From positions 3,162,001 to 3,226,000 of the forward strand of contig NZ_BSUM01000001.1 in the NCBI RefSeq assembly GCF_030161595.1: 64,000 nucleotides of DNA, in the 5' to 3' direction. Position 1 is the first letter of the stretch. Every line of letters begins with the position of its first letter. Under the pieces are notes generated by a model. The model saw only the letters and a list, made by a program, of their open reading frames with translations, ran no database searches and had not been told where the DNA came from. The position numbers and the translations under genes were made by a program. Source of the DNA: Litorihabitans aurantiacus. Its GTDB lineage: Bacteria > Actinomycetota > Actinomycetes > Actinomycetales > Beutenbergiaceae. Shown here one piece after another: positions 20,212-28,823 of the stretch.

Positions 20212-21623
20212 CAGGAGGTGGCGCCCTCGGTCGGCGCGGGCGCCTGCGCGGGGTCGGTCGGGGCGGCGGGAGAAGTCGGGGCGGCCGGATCGGTGGGCGC
20301 GTCGGTGCCCCCGGCGCCGCCGTCGTCGGTGCCCCCGGCGCCGCCGTCGTCGGCGTCCTCGCGCGTGCTCTGGGCCCGCAGGCTCTCCACGAGTTCCTCG
20401 GCGTCCGCCAGCGACCCGCTCTCGGGCGTGATGCCCTGCGCCAGGCGGTCCTGGGCGAACTGCGGCAGCTCGTCCACGCGCAGGTCGGTGGTGTCCACGA
20501 CGCTGCTCAGCCGCAGCGGTCCGAGCTCCTGCGGGATGCCGCGGTAGACCGCGACGAACTCGCCGGAGGCGGCGACGTAGTGCTGCGTCTGCGTCCACCG
20601 GTAGCCCGAGACGCCCGCGGCGGCCAGCACCAGGGCGACCACCAGGGAGATGACCAGGACGCGGGTGCGACGACGGCGGGGGCGGGGCTCGCCGTCGTCC
20701 TCCGCGCCCGTCTTCCGGGCGCGCTTCGCGTCGGGGGTCGCGTCGTCCTCCTCCTCCGTCGACGTCGACGCCGCGGCCGTCAGCGCGGCGGCGCGTCCGG
20801 CCGCGCCCGTCGCGCCGCGGGTGGGCCGCTGCCACTGCGACGCAGCCGATCCGACGACCTGCGGGGAGGTGTCGGGGGCGGCGCCGTCGGGCAGCTCGTC
20901 CAGCTCGACGACGTCGGCGACGACGGCGGTGATGTTGTCCGGGCCCCCGGCGCGCAGTGCGAGGTCCACGAGCTGGTCCGCGCACTCGCCGGGGTCGCGC
21001 ACGCCGGTGAGCGTCTCGACGATCGTGTCGTGGCTGACGAAGGAGGAGACGCCGTCGGAGCACAGCAGGAACCGCTCGCCGGCGTGCAGCTCGCGCACGG
21101 ACTCGTCGAGGTCGACGCCGAGGTCGTGGTCGCCGAGGACCCGCAGGATCACCGAGCGGTGCGGGTGGTTCTCGGCCTCCTCGGGGTCGAGCTGGCCCGC
21201 GTCCACGAGGTGCTGCACGTAGGTGTGGTCGGTCGTGAGGCGCGTGACCTCCTCGCCCCGCACGAGGTAGGCGCGAGAGTCGCCGATGTGCACGAGGGCG
21301 AGCTTCTTGCCGGTGCGCAGCGCGGCGATGAGGGTGGTGCCGAGCCCGGCGAGCTCGGGCTTGTCGAGTGCACGCTGGCGGAGCTCGCTGTGCGCCTCCA
21401 CGACGGCGTCGCGCAGCAGCGTGAGCATGTCGCCCGTGTGCGACTCCCCGTCGAGCGGGGCCAGGTGGGCGATCGCGATGGAGGAGGCGATGTCGCCGCC
21501 GGCCGGTCCGCCCATGCCGTCCGCGAGCACCAGCAGGTGCGGACCGGCGTAGCCCGAGTCCTGGTTGGTCGAGCGGATGAGCCCGACGTCGGAGCGCGCC
21601 GCGTAGCGGAAGGCGAGGGTCAC
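20211..21623 (-). CDS. pstP: PP2C-type serine/threonine phosphatase PstP
   Basis: Membrane-anchored PPM phosphatase (470 residues) that reverses PknA/PknB phosphorylation. Metal-binding motifs are present: RSTNQDSGY, VLADGMGGPAGGD, HIGDSRAYL, LLCSDGVSSF and GGPDNITAV. A transmembrane helix lies around residues 310-335 (VLVISLVVALVLAAAGVSGY), followed by an extracellular domain and a low-complexity tail that contains a perfect 24-nt tandem duplication (20301-20348, TDDGGAGG twice). GTG at 21623 starts 3 bp after the fhaB stop. Confidence 0.95.
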   Translation of the reverse strand: MTLAFRYAARSDVGLIRSTNQDSGYAGPHLLVLADGMGGPAGGDIASSIAIAHLAPLDGESHTGDMLTLLRDAVVEAHSELRQRALDKPELAGLGTTLIAALRTGKKLALVHIGDSRAYLVRGEEVTRLTTDHTYVQHLVDAGQLDPEEAENHPHRSVILRVLGDHDLGVDLDESVRELHAGERFLLCSDGVSSFVSHDTIVETLTGVRDPGECADQLVDLALRAGGPDNITAVVADVVELDELPDGAAPDTSPQVVGSAASQWQRPTRGATGAAGRAAALTAAASTSTEEEDDATPDAKRARKTGAEDDGEPRPRRRRTRVLVISLVVALVLAAAGVSGYRWTQTQHYVAASGEFVAVYRGIPQELGPLRLSSVVDTTDLRVDELPQFAQDRLAQGITPESGSLADAEELVESLRAQSTREDADDGGAGGTDDGGAGGTDAPTDPAAPTSPAAPTDPAQAPAPTEGATS

Positions 21624-21626
21624 GAA

Positions 21627-22142
21627 CTACCTCCGCAGCTCGACGAGCGTCTGGCCGACCTTCAGCTGGCGGCCGATCTCGAGCGGCTCGGGATCTCCGA
21701 CGCGGTGCTCGCCGAGCCACGTGCCGTTGGTGGAGCCGAGGTCCTCGACGAACCAGCGGCCGTCGTGCGGGAAGATCCGGGCGTGCCGGCCGGAGGTGTA
21801 GTCGTCGTCGAGCACGAGGGTGCACGACGGCGCACGCCCGATGAGGACGGCCGACGAGCGCAGGTTCAGCGTGGTGCCGGCGAGCGGTCCCGCGCGCACG
21901 ACGAGAGTGACGGGGGCCGAGCGGGGCGCACCGCCGCCGCCCGCGGAAGCGCCGTCGTCGCGCTGGTCCCTCGAGTCCCGGGGAGCGGCTCCCGATCGGC
22001 CGACGCGACGGCGACCGCCCGCGCGCGCACCGACGCGCGTGCCGTAGATGTCACCGCGCAGGGTGCGCAGGCACCACAGGATCGTGAGCCACAGCAGGGC
22101 GAGGAACGACAGCCGCAGGAGGGTGAGGACGAGTTCGCTCAC
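21627..22142 (-). CDS. fhaB: FHA domain protein FhaB/FipA
   Basis: A 171-residue protein with an N-terminal membrane segment (LVLTLLRLSFLALLWLTILW), a flexible Arg/Gly linker, and a C-terminal FHA phosphothreonine-binding domain (LIGRAPSCTLVLDDDYTSGRHARI, DLGSTNGTWL). The family is phosphorylated by PknA/PknB and links kinase signalling to division proteins. GTG at 22142 overlaps the fhaA stop (GTGA). Confidence 0.93.
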   Translation of the reverse strand: MSELVLTLLRLSFLALLWLTILWCLRTLRGDIYGTRVGARAGGRRRVGRSGAAPRDSRDQRDDGASAGGGGAPRSAPVTLVVRAGPLAGTTLNLRSSAVLIGRAPSCTLVLDDDYTSGRHARIFPHDGRWFVEDLGSTNGTWLGEHRVGDPEPLEIGRQLKVGQTLVELRR

Positions 22143-22894
22143 TCCTGCGCGCCCTCACCGGAGTAGTACAGCAACCGGGTGCGGCCGAGGGTGATGGTGT
22201 TGCCGTCCACGAGGGTCGCCGCCGAGATGCGGTTGCCCTCGACGAACGTGCCGTTGGTCGAGCCGAGGTCGGTCACGACGACGCCGCGCGCCGTCCGCCG
22301 GATCTCCAGGTGGCGGCGCGAGACGCCCGTGTCGTCCACGACGATGTCGGACTCGGTGCCGCGGCCCAGCACGGTGGCCTCGCCGGTCAGGAGGTAGCGC
22401 TTGCCGTCGATGTCGATGAGCGGGTGGCGGGGCGGCTCGGGGACGGTGCCGGTCCAGGCCTGGGGCTGCGCCGCGCCGTCGGGCTGGCTGTGCTGCCCCT
22501 GCTGGCGCTGGTCGGCGCCCGAGCGGACGGTGGAGGAGTGGACGCGGAAGCGGCCGGTCTCGAGGTCGGGCTTCGCGGCGAAGGTGACGGCGAGCGGCCC
22601 GACGAGGGAGAAGCCCTGCTCGCGGGCGTGCTCGGCGGCGGCGGCGATGATCTCGTCGGCCAGGGCGTCCTCGCCCCACTCGACGACGCGCTCGTGGTCG
22701 CTCTCGCCGAGCTCGACCTCGAAGGTGTTCGGCACGACGGTGCGGCCCCGGGAGAACGCCGCCGCGCGCTGGTCCATGTCCTTGCGGATGGCGCTCGCGA
22801 TCTCCACGGGCTTGACCTCGGAGCGGAACGCCTTCGCGAAGGCCGAGCTCACCACGCGCTCGACGCCCTTCTCGAAGCGGTCGAGAACGCCCAT
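22139..22894 (-). CDS. fhaA: FhaA, DUF3662 and FHA domain protein
   Basis: First gene of the seven-gene wall-signalling operon. Its 251 residues comprise an N-terminal DUF3662 domain (MGVLDRFEKGVERVVSSAFA, VPNTFEVELGESDHERV) and a C-terminal FHA domain (VLGRGTESDIVVDDTGVSRR, DLGSTNGTFVEGNRI). In mycobacteria FhaA binds the phosphorylated MviN/MurJ pseudokinase domain to regulate lipid II flipping. ATG at 22894 has GGGAGG upstream; the upstream open frame to 23638 is low complexity and overlaps tRNA-Leu. Confidence 0.93.
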   Translation of the reverse strand: MGVLDRFEKGVERVVSSAFAKAFRSEVKPVEIASAIRKDMDQRAAAFSRGRTVVPNTFEVELGESDHERVVEWGEDALADEIIAAAAEHAREQGFSLVGPLAVTFAAKPDLETGRFRVHSSTVRSGADQRQQGQHSQPDGAAQPQAWTGTVPEPPRHPLIDIDGKRYLLTGEATVLGRGTESDIVVDDTGVSRRHLEIRRTARGVVVTDLGSTNGTFVEGNRISAATLVDGNTITLGRTRLLYYSGEGAQE

Positions 22895-23268
22895 CGCGCA
22901 CCTCCCGGTCTGTCCGCCGCGGCCGCTGGGGCCGGCCTGTCTGGTCTGGTCACTGCTCGTGCGGGTCGTGCTGGATCGTGCTGGCGGGGACGTGTGCACG
23001 CGCGCCGGGCGCGACGGCGGCTCCGTCCCGGCGTTCATCGTACCGGGGTGGGTGGTGCGCGAGGAGGTGGCGGGGTGGACGCCTCGTGGACGTGGGGTGG
23101 GCGGCGGCGCTGGTCGAGGCGGGGCGGCCGGTCCCCGGGTGGTGGGGGCGCCGCCGCGGTGGCCGTCGGCGGGTGGTCGACCCGTGGTCGGAGGTGCTCC
23201 GAGGCGGTGATAGGCTCGTCCGCGCTGATCCCGTGGCGACCGAATGGTCGCGGCAGGGGACGCACCAC

Positions 23269-23351
23269 GCGCAAGTGGCGGAATAGGCAGACGCGCACGG
23301 TTCAGGTCCGTGTGTCCGAAAGGACGTGGGGGTTCAACTCCCCCTTGCGCA
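23269..23351 (+). tRNA. tRNA-Leu (CAG)
   Basis: An 83-nt class II tRNA. Acceptor GCGCAAG pairs with CTTGCGC, the anticodon stem CACGG/CCGTG encloses TTCAGGT (anticodon CAG), the variable arm is GTCCGAAAGGAC, and the T-arm is GGGGGTTCAACTCCCCC. CCA is not encoded. It sits just upstream of fhaA on the opposite strand, as in other actinobacteria. Confidence 0.97.
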
Positions 23352-23662
23352 CCGCGTGACGGCGGGGCCCCGGGTGACCGGGGCCCCGCCGTTTCTCGTT
23401 CTCGGCTCGGCGGAGGGTGGGCCGTCGATCGAGCGGTGCCCTCGCTATGAGCGGCTGCGTCTCGCTCATAGCGGCTGGCGGCGGCGCCGACGTCGGGCTC
23501 ACCCCTCTGACCTGCGACGATGTGATCGCCAGCGCTGTGAGCCCACCACCAGCCGCTGTGAGCGAGACTCAGCCGCTGTGGGCGAGGGGTGCGGTGGGCC
23601 CGTCCGACGCCGCGTCGTCGCCCCGGTGCCGTCACCACCCGGTCCCCGTCACGGTCCGGGCG
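23352..23662. other. Gene-free stretch between tRNA-Leu and an ABC permease
   Basis: No plausible gene is seen. A GC-rich hairpin directly after the tRNA (GGCGGGGCCCCGGGTGACCG pairing with CGGGGCCCCGCC) probably terminates it. The remainder is dominated by the palindromic element at 23440-23587. Confidence 0.7.
23440..23587. repeat. Palindromic element with central core (core family, copy 1)
   Basis: 42-nt arms (23440-23481 and 23546-23587) are imperfect inverted copies. Each arm contains two versions of a CTCGCTCANAGCGGCTG unit. The arms flank a core that starts TGACCTGCGACGATG at 23508. A homologous element with the same arms and core lies at 28824-28970. It is located at a 3'-3' junction (tRNA-Leu against an ABC permease gene). 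Confidence 0.9.
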
Positions 23663-24505
23663 TCAGGCGCGCTCCCACGTGACGACCAGGCGCCGTACCA
23701 CCCGCACCGCCACGTTCAGCCCGATGCCCAGCGCCGACAGGATGATCAGCAGCGCGAAGACGGCCGGTGTCTCCATCCGCCCCTGCGCCTGCAGGATCAT
23801 CACTCCGAGACCCTTCTGCGCTCCGACGAACTCGGCCACGATCGCGCCGATCATGGAGGCGGCGACGGCGAGCTCCAGCCCGGAGAAGATCTGGGGGAGC
23901 GCCGAGGGCACGAGGAGGCGCAGCCGCACCTGCATCGGGGTGGCGCCGTTGACTCGGAACAGGTCCACCTGGTCGCGGTCCACCGCGCGCAGGCCGTGGA
24001 TCGTGTTGACCAGCACGGGGAAGAACGCCAGCAGCACCACGACCACGACCTTGGAGGAGAGGCCGAACCCGAACCAGATGACGAACAGCGGCGCGATCGC
24101 GACCTTCGGGATCGACTCGATCGCCACGATGTAGGGGAAGACGATCCCGTACACGGTGGGGAGCTGCGCGAGCGTGATCGCCAGCGCGAGTCCGAGCCCC
24201 ACGCCGATCGCGAGACCGAGCCCGACCTCGGTCATCGTCGCGCCCGCGGCCTCCAGGTAGCGGGGCAGTGCCGCCGGGTCGGTCAGCGCCACCAGCACGT
24301 CGCTCAGCACGGGCACGACGTAGGAGGGCGTGCCCAGCGCCTGCGGCAGGAACTGCCAGGCGAGCAGCAGTACCGCCAGCACGCTGAACGTGCCCACGAG
24401 CCGGCGGGTGCGCGCGCTCCACCCGGCGGTGGTGCGACCGGCGCCACCGGGCGCGGGGGTCGGGGTCGAGCTCGGCGTCGTGTCGGGGGTGTCGATCGCG
24501 GTCAT
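23663..24505 (-). CDS. ABC transporter permease, nitrate/sulfonate/taurine type
   Basis: A 280-residue inner-membrane permease of the SsuC/TauC family. After a Thr/Pro-rich cytoplasmic head there are about six transmembrane helices with the family coupling loop (FPVLVNTIHGLRAVDRDQVD, then RVNGATPMQVRLRLLVPSALP). ATG at 24505 overlaps the ATPase stop (ATGA). It is the last gene of a four-gene operon with a lipoprotein, an amidohydrolase and an ATPase. The substrate is unknown; the family imports small organic anions or pyrimidine-like compounds. Confidence 0.9.
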   Translation of the reverse strand: MTAIDTPDTTPSSTPTPAPGGAGRTTAGWSARTRRLVGTFSVLAVLLLAWQFLPQALGTPSYVVPVLSDVLVALTDPAALPRYLEAAGATMTEVGLGLAIGVGLGLALAITLAQLPTVYGIVFPYIVAIESIPKVAIAPLFVIWFGFGLSSKVVVVVLLAFFPVLVNTIHGLRAVDRDQVDLFRVNGATPMQVRLRLLVPSALPQIFSGLELAVAASMIGAIVAEFVGAQKGLGVMILQAQGRMETPAVFALLIILSALGIGLNVAVRVVRRLVVTWERA

Positions 24506-25269
24506 GCTGCCTTCACCTCGAAGTGTCGTCGGATCCGGGCGCTGAACGCCGCGAACTCGGGCGTGCCCATCAGCTCGAGCGTGCGCTCGCGGCCGAACGG
24601 GATCTCGATCTCCTCCACGATCCGACCGGGCCGGGCGCTCATGACGATCACGCGCTGCGCCAGGAACACCGCCTCCGGGATGGAGTGGGTGATGAGGACC
24701 GCGGTCTTGTGCGTCTCGCGCCAGATGCGGTTGACCTCGACGTTCAGCGCGTCCCGCGTCATGGCGTCCAGCGCCCCGAAGGGTTCGTCCATGAGGAGCA
24801 GCGAGGGCTGGTGCACCAGCGCGCGGCAGATCGCCGCACGCTGCTGCATCCCGCCCGAGAGCTCGTCGGGCCGCTTGTGAGCGAAGTCCTCCAGCCCCAC
24901 CATCCTCAGGAGGTCCATGGCCCCCTCGCGGTCGGCCGGGCTCGCCCGGCGCTTGAGGGTCACCGGCAGCAGCACGTTGGCGAGGATGTCCAGCCACGGC
25001 AGGAGAGTCGCCCGCTGGAAGACCATCCCGACGTCGGCGGAGGAGCGGCCACCGAGCTCGCGCCCGCCGAGGATGCCGACGCCGCTCGAGTGCTGCTCGA
25101 GATTGGCGAGGATCTTCAGGAGTGTCGTCTTGCCGCATCCCGAGGGTCCGACGATCGCCACGAACTCGCCGTCCTCGATGGTCAGCGAGATGTTCTGCAG
25201 GGCGACGACGTCGCCCGTGCGGGTGCCGTAGACCTTCCCGAGCCGGTCCAGCTCGACCAGCGCGGTCAC
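24502..25269 (-). CDS. ABC transporter ATP-binding protein, SsuB/TauB type
   Basis: A 255-residue ATPase energising the adjacent permease. It has Walker A GPSGCGKTT, Q-loop FQRATLLPWLDI, signature LSGGMQQR, Walker B LLLMDEPFGALD and the H-switch ITHSIPEAVFLA. The WLDILANV and DALNVEVNRIW context is typical of nitrate/sulfonate/taurine importers. GTG at 25269 overlaps the amidohydrolase stop (GTGA), indicating translational coupling. The longer upstream frame is a shadow of the amidohydrolase. Confidence 0.92.
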   Translation of the reverse strand: MTALVELDRLGKVYGTRTGDVVALQNISLTIEDGEFVAIVGPSGCGKTTLLKILANLEQHSSGVGILGGRELGGRSSADVGMVFQRATLLPWLDILANVLLPVTLKRRASPADREGAMDLLRMVGLEDFAHKRPDELSGGMQQRAAICRALVHQPSLLLMDEPFGALDAMTRDALNVEVNRIWRETHKTAVLITHSIPEAVFLAQRVIVMSARPGRIVEEIEIPFGRERTLELMGTPEFAAFSARIRRHFEVKAA

Positions 25270-26627
25270 AGCTCGATCCCGTAGACGTCGCACAGGTTGC
25301 GGTGGAGCACCCGTTCGGCGAGCCAGGTGGCCTGGCGCGGCGTCCAGAGGCGATCGCGCACGCCGTCGTCCAGCACGCCGTCGAGCGCCGCGCGGGCGCG
25401 CGCCGTGGAGGAGACGTGGAGCTCGGGCGAGCCGGTGTCCGTCCCGAACATCACGCGGTTGGCGGGGAGCAGCTCCAGCCACTCCTGCAGCACGCGACCG
25501 AGGGTGTGGTGCTGCAGGTAAGGCATCCAGGAGAAGTCCAGGTGCACGTTGCCGTGCATCTGCGCGAGCGCGGTCAGGTGGGAGGAGTAGGGGAAACCGC
25601 CGTGGATGAGGATGACCTTCAGGGTGTTCAGAGCGGGGTCGCTGATCAGGCCCTCGAGCAGCAGCGGGTTGGCCGTGGAGATCCGCAGTCCGGGTTCGGT
25701 GTGGCCGAAACCGGTGTGGATCTGGACGGGCATCTCCCGGGCGACCGCCCACTCCGCGATGACGAACGCGAGGTGGTCGGCCAGCGCCTTGTGCGCGGCC
25801 GGGTCGAGGTCGGCCTCCGCCTCACGGCCCTCGAAGGGCCGGGCGGCGCCCGCCCGCAGCGTCGTCCACGCCGAGCGGGCGGTCTCGCGGTCGGTGCGGA
25901 CGAACTCCAGCGTGCGCACGTACGCCGACGCGATCTTCAGTCCGACGAACCCTTCGGCGCGACGCCGTTCGAGCGAGGCGATCACCAGCTCGGTGTAGGC
26001 CTCGAGCGTGTCCGGAAGGGCGGTGCCGGCGATCTCCAGCTGACGCTGCAGCACCCGGTGGAAGATGCGCCGGAAGCGCGGGGTGTCCGTGCCGCGGCCC
26101 GGCCACGCCGGGTGTCCGAAGGGGAACAGGTACGGATCGATGCGGGCGATCGGCTTGTAGCGCTCGTGGGGCCACACCCGCGCGTCGATCTCCGGGATGT
26201 CGGTGAGCACGCTCGCGGTCCCGGACAGCAGGAGTGCGCGGTCGTAGAGCCCGACGAAGTCCTCGGTGCGCGCGCGGGCGCTGACCTCGTCGATGTGCTC
26301 GGTCGGCACCGGTCCGTACAGGGCGTCGCAACCCTCCTGCAGCGCGACGGCGTGGACCGTCGTGGACTGGAAGCGGCGGCTCTCGGTGACGAGTGCGGGG
26401 ATGCCGAGCTTGTCGCCGAGGGCGGCTGCGCCGTCGTCGTGGCCCTGCTCCACCAGGCGCATGTACTCCTGGTACTCCGTGTGCGGAACGCGCCCCTCGA
26501 CGTGACCCATCGCGTTCTCGACCGTGTAGTGATCGACGCCGGCGACCGGCTGACCCGGCCTGACGTAGGCGGCGTGGGAGTGGTGGTCGATCGCGGGGAC
26601 CCCGTCGGTCCAGGTGAGGGCGCTCAC
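25266..26627 (-). CDS. Amidohydrolase family 2 metal-dependent hydrolase
   Basis: A 453-residue TIM-barrel hydrolase. The N-terminal metal-binding pair is in AIDHHSHAAY, a mid-barrel histidine lies in VQIHTGFGHTEPG, another in ILIHGGFPYSSH, and a C-terminal aspartate in MFGTDTGSPE, fitting the COG2159-like amidohydrolase group. It is coupled by 4-bp overlaps to a substrate-binding lipoprotein upstream and an ATPase downstream, so its substrate is probably what the transporter imports. The exact reaction cannot be assigned from sequence. GTG at 26627 is fixed by the overlap. Confidence 0.85.
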   Translation of the reverse strand: MSALTWTDGVPAIDHHSHAAYVRPGQPVAGVDHYTVENAMGHVEGRVPHTEYQEYMRLVEQGHDDGAAALGDKLGIPALVTESRRFQSTTVHAVALQEGCDALYGPVPTEHIDEVSARARTEDFVGLYDRALLLSGTASVLTDIPEIDARVWPHERYKPIARIDPYLFPFGHPAWPGRGTDTPRFRRIFHRVLQRQLEIAGTALPDTLEAYTELVIASLERRRAEGFVGLKIASAYVRTLEFVRTDRETARSAWTTLRAGAARPFEGREAEADLDPAAHKALADHLAFVIAEWAVAREMPVQIHTGFGHTEPGLRISTANPLLLEGLISDPALNTLKVILIHGGFPYSSHLTALAQMHGNVHLDFSWMPYLQHHTLGRVLQEWLELLPANRVMFGTDTGSPELHVSSTARARAALDGVLDDGVRDRLWTPRQATWLAERVLHRNLCDVYGIEL

Positions 26628-27711
26628 TCGCTCCACCCCTGCGCTGCAGCGACGACGGCGTCGCCGTCGAAGTCGTTGTAACCCTCGACCAGGAGGTTGC
26701 CGACGTGCGCCTGCGCGTCGATCTCGGTCGGAATGATGCCGCTGGTGAGGGCGAAGCTCGCCCATGCGGCGACGGCCTCCTCGGAGTAGGCGCCCCAGCT
26801 CGAGGTGCCCTGCGGGTCGTCGGCCAGCAGGAGCTCGATGCGGCGCTCGAGGGAGGTGAGGTCCGTCGCGAGCTGCTCGTCCTCCGAGACGCCGGCGAGT
26901 CGGGTCGAGGGGAAGTCCTCGTACATGATGCGCAGCGCTGCCTCGGGGTTGGTGGCGGTGAAGAGCGTCGCCTTCGCCATCGCGCGGCCGAACCCCTCCA
27001 CGACCTCCGGGTTCTCCTCGAGGTACTCGGGCGAGGTGAAGTAGGTGGTCGAGAAGAGCGAGGCCACCTCCGGTGTCGTGAAGTAGTTCAGCTCGGCACC
27101 GGTCGCCTCGAAGGCGGCGTACTCGGTGTCCCACAGCGAGAGCGCCTGGACCTGGTCGGCCTCGAGGGCCTGCAGCGCCGCGGCGCCGGTGCCCACCGCG
27201 ATGTCGGTGTAGTCGGACCCGGCCTCGAGGTCGACCGACTCGAGGATCCCGTGGGACAGCAAGAGGTTGCTGCTGCCGAGGCTGGACTGGCCCAGCGAGC
27301 GACCCTCGAGGTCCTCGAGACTCTGGACGGGTCCGTCGGCCAGGGACACGATCGAGCCGGTCTGCTGGCGGATGTAGTTATAGACCAGCTGGAGGTCCGT
27401 CCCCGACTCGATGGCCTGCCAGAGCGGTTCGGGCGGTGTCGATCCGATCTCGAGCGAGCCGGAGCTGATGCCCTGCACGATCGAGGTGGAGTCGGTGGTG
27501 TGGACGATCTCGAGATCGATCCCCTCCTCCTCGAAGTAGCCGAGGTGCTCGGCCACGGCCATGGGCGAGTTGTTGGCGCCCATCTGCGTGGGGAGCCCGA
27601 ATCGCAGGAGGACCTCGCCGTCGTCGGTGGCGCCCCCACCCCCGAGCAGGAGGCGAGCAGCAGAGCTGTCAGTGCGGTCGAGGCCGCGAGGGTGGTGCGC
27701 GAGCGGGACAT
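26624..27711 (-). CDS. ABC transporter substrate-binding lipoprotein, NMT1/SsuA type (frameshifted)
   Basis: Extracellular binding protein (362 residues once corrected). ATG at 27711 opens a lipoprotein signal (TLAASTALTALLLASCSG; lipobox LASC). That frame derails in the C run at 27639-27643. One added base gives CSGGGGATDDGEVLLRFGLP and joins the long frame. The mature part has family features: AVAEHLGYFEEEGIDLEIV, QGISSGSLEIGS, and SLEDLEGRSLG. It delivers an unknown ligand to the permease and ATPase downstream and overlaps the amidohydrolase by 4 bp. Confidence 0.9.
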
Positions 27712-27834
27712 GGTGTCTCCAGGGGGTGGTGGTGGGTGCGACGGCGTGCACCGCCGGGGCGCCGTCGTGACGGCGGGAGCGGTGGGAGCCGGTGGTGGTG
27801 CGGTCCGCGGAAAGGGATGCGGCGGAGGACGGGA

Positions 27835-28457
27835 TCAGCCGGAGGTGCGTGGACCCAGGGGGACGGAGGGCGGGGTGACCACCCAGATGGCTTCGGCGAC
27901 GACGTCGCCGACGTTGACCACACGGTGCGGCACGTTCGTGCGGTACTCGATGCTGTCGCCGGCGTCGAGCACGTGCGTCTCGCCGTCGACCGTGATCTCC
28001 AGGCTCCCGCGGACGACCAGGCAGATCTCCTGGGAGTCGCCGTGGGTGTAGTCGTCGCCACCGGTGCCTCGCCCGGGTGCGTACTCCGAGACCAGGACCT
28101 CGACGTTGCCGACGGGGGTTGGGTGATGCCGTGGTGGGCGACGTCACCGTCGGAGAAGAGCGCGGGTCGGTCCTCACGGCGAAGGACGCGCCCGCGCCGT
28201 GGGGCGGGTTGGAAGAGCTCGAGCCAGGTCACGCCGAAGGACTCGGCGATCGACCTGACGACGGCGAGGCTCGGGTTGGCCTGCCCGTTCTCGATCTGGC
28301 TGATGTAGCCAGCGCTGACGCCGGCGCGCGCCGCCAGCGTCCGCATCGACACGCCGGTCTGCGTGCGGAGGTCGCGGACCCGTGCGCCGAGCGCCGCCGA
28401 GTCCGCGTCCCCGGGGGCGGAGACGGCGGCGGTGTTGGTCGTGCGGGCGTCGGTCAC
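27835..28457 (-). CDS. XRE-family regulator with C-terminal cupin (frameshifted)
   Basis: A 207-residue regulator after correction. The N-terminal XRE helix-turn-helix reads LRTQTGVSMRTLAARAGVSA and GYISQIENGQANPS. The frame breaks in the G run at 28114-28118 (C on the coding strand); one added base restores a cupin domain with EICLVVRGSLEITVDG, LDAGDSIEY and NVPHRVVNVG. This architecture controls polyamine, amino-acid and other catabolic operons by binding a small ligand in the cupin. GTG at 28457 follows GGAGGA. It lies 123 bp upstream of the transporter/amidohydrolase genes on the same strand, with a palindromic operator in its own leader. Confidence 0.9.
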
Positions 28458-28471
28458 GATTCCTCCAGTCG

Positions 28472-28488
28472 GTAAACGCGGCGTTTAC
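28472..28488. promoter_or_regulatory. Operator palindrome GTAAACGC-G-GCGTTTAC
   Basis: A perfect 17-nt dyad 14 bp upstream of the XRE-cupin start codon. The half-site GTAAAC recurs in the larger palindrome at 28555-28585, suggesting that the adjacent regulator binds both (autoregulation). Confidence 0.65.
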
Positions 28489-28554
28489 TGCCGCAGACCC
28501 ACCGTAGGGCCGGGTGTGTTTCGGCGGCGATCACGTTGCGTAACCAAGGTGTTG

Positions 28555-28585
28555 CCCATCGGTAAACAGTCCGTTTACCGATGGG
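28555..28585. promoter_or_regulatory. Second GTAAAC palindrome, 13-bp arms
   Basis: CCCATCGGTAAAC, AGTCC, GTTTACCGATGGG form a perfect 13-bp inverted repeat with a 5-nt centre, 67 bp upstream of the first operator. The central GTAAAC/GTTTAC matches it. It could be a second, stronger operator or a remnant of a divergent promoter. Confidence 0.6.
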
Positions 28586-28603
28586 CGGGGGCCCGATCTG
28601 CCC

Positions 28604-28723
28604 GTGGTCGTCACGGAGGGGCAGCTGCTGCACCTCGTCGTCGAGGTGATGCCGCAGCTGCACGAGTCCGGTCGCCCGCACCTCGCCGTGCTCGACCTGA
28701 CCGTGCTGGGGGCCGCGGGCTGA
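28604..28723 (+). pseudogene. Possible gene remnant, 39 codons
   Basis: A short open frame reads VVVTEGQLLHLVVEVMPQLH and then ESGRPHLAVLDLTVLGAAG before a TGA. Its composition and hydrophobic pattern look like the C-terminal piece of a real protein rather than a random frame. Adding one G to the run at 28586-28590 would join it to an ATG at 28581 inside the second palindrome. No family is recognised, so this may be a fragment of a lost gene formerly facing the XRE regulator. Confidence 0.3.
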
Positions 28724-28823
28724 AACCGGTGCTCGTCGGGGCGAGCGGTCCCGCGAGCCACCGTCGCCTCGGCGCCGGCCCCGCCGGTCGTCGGCGCCGG
28801 GACGGCCCGACCGCCCACACGAC

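Noticed and set aside
20301..20348. Functional regulatory repeat in pstP
   Set aside because: The 24-nt perfect duplication encodes TDDGGAGG twice in the disordered extracellular tail. It is a simple coding repeat.
23663..28457. Insertion sequence or transposon remnants flanking the accessory operon
   Set aside because: No transposase, target-site duplication or tRNA-end duplication was found. tRNA-Leu nearby is intact with no repeat of its 3' end noticed.
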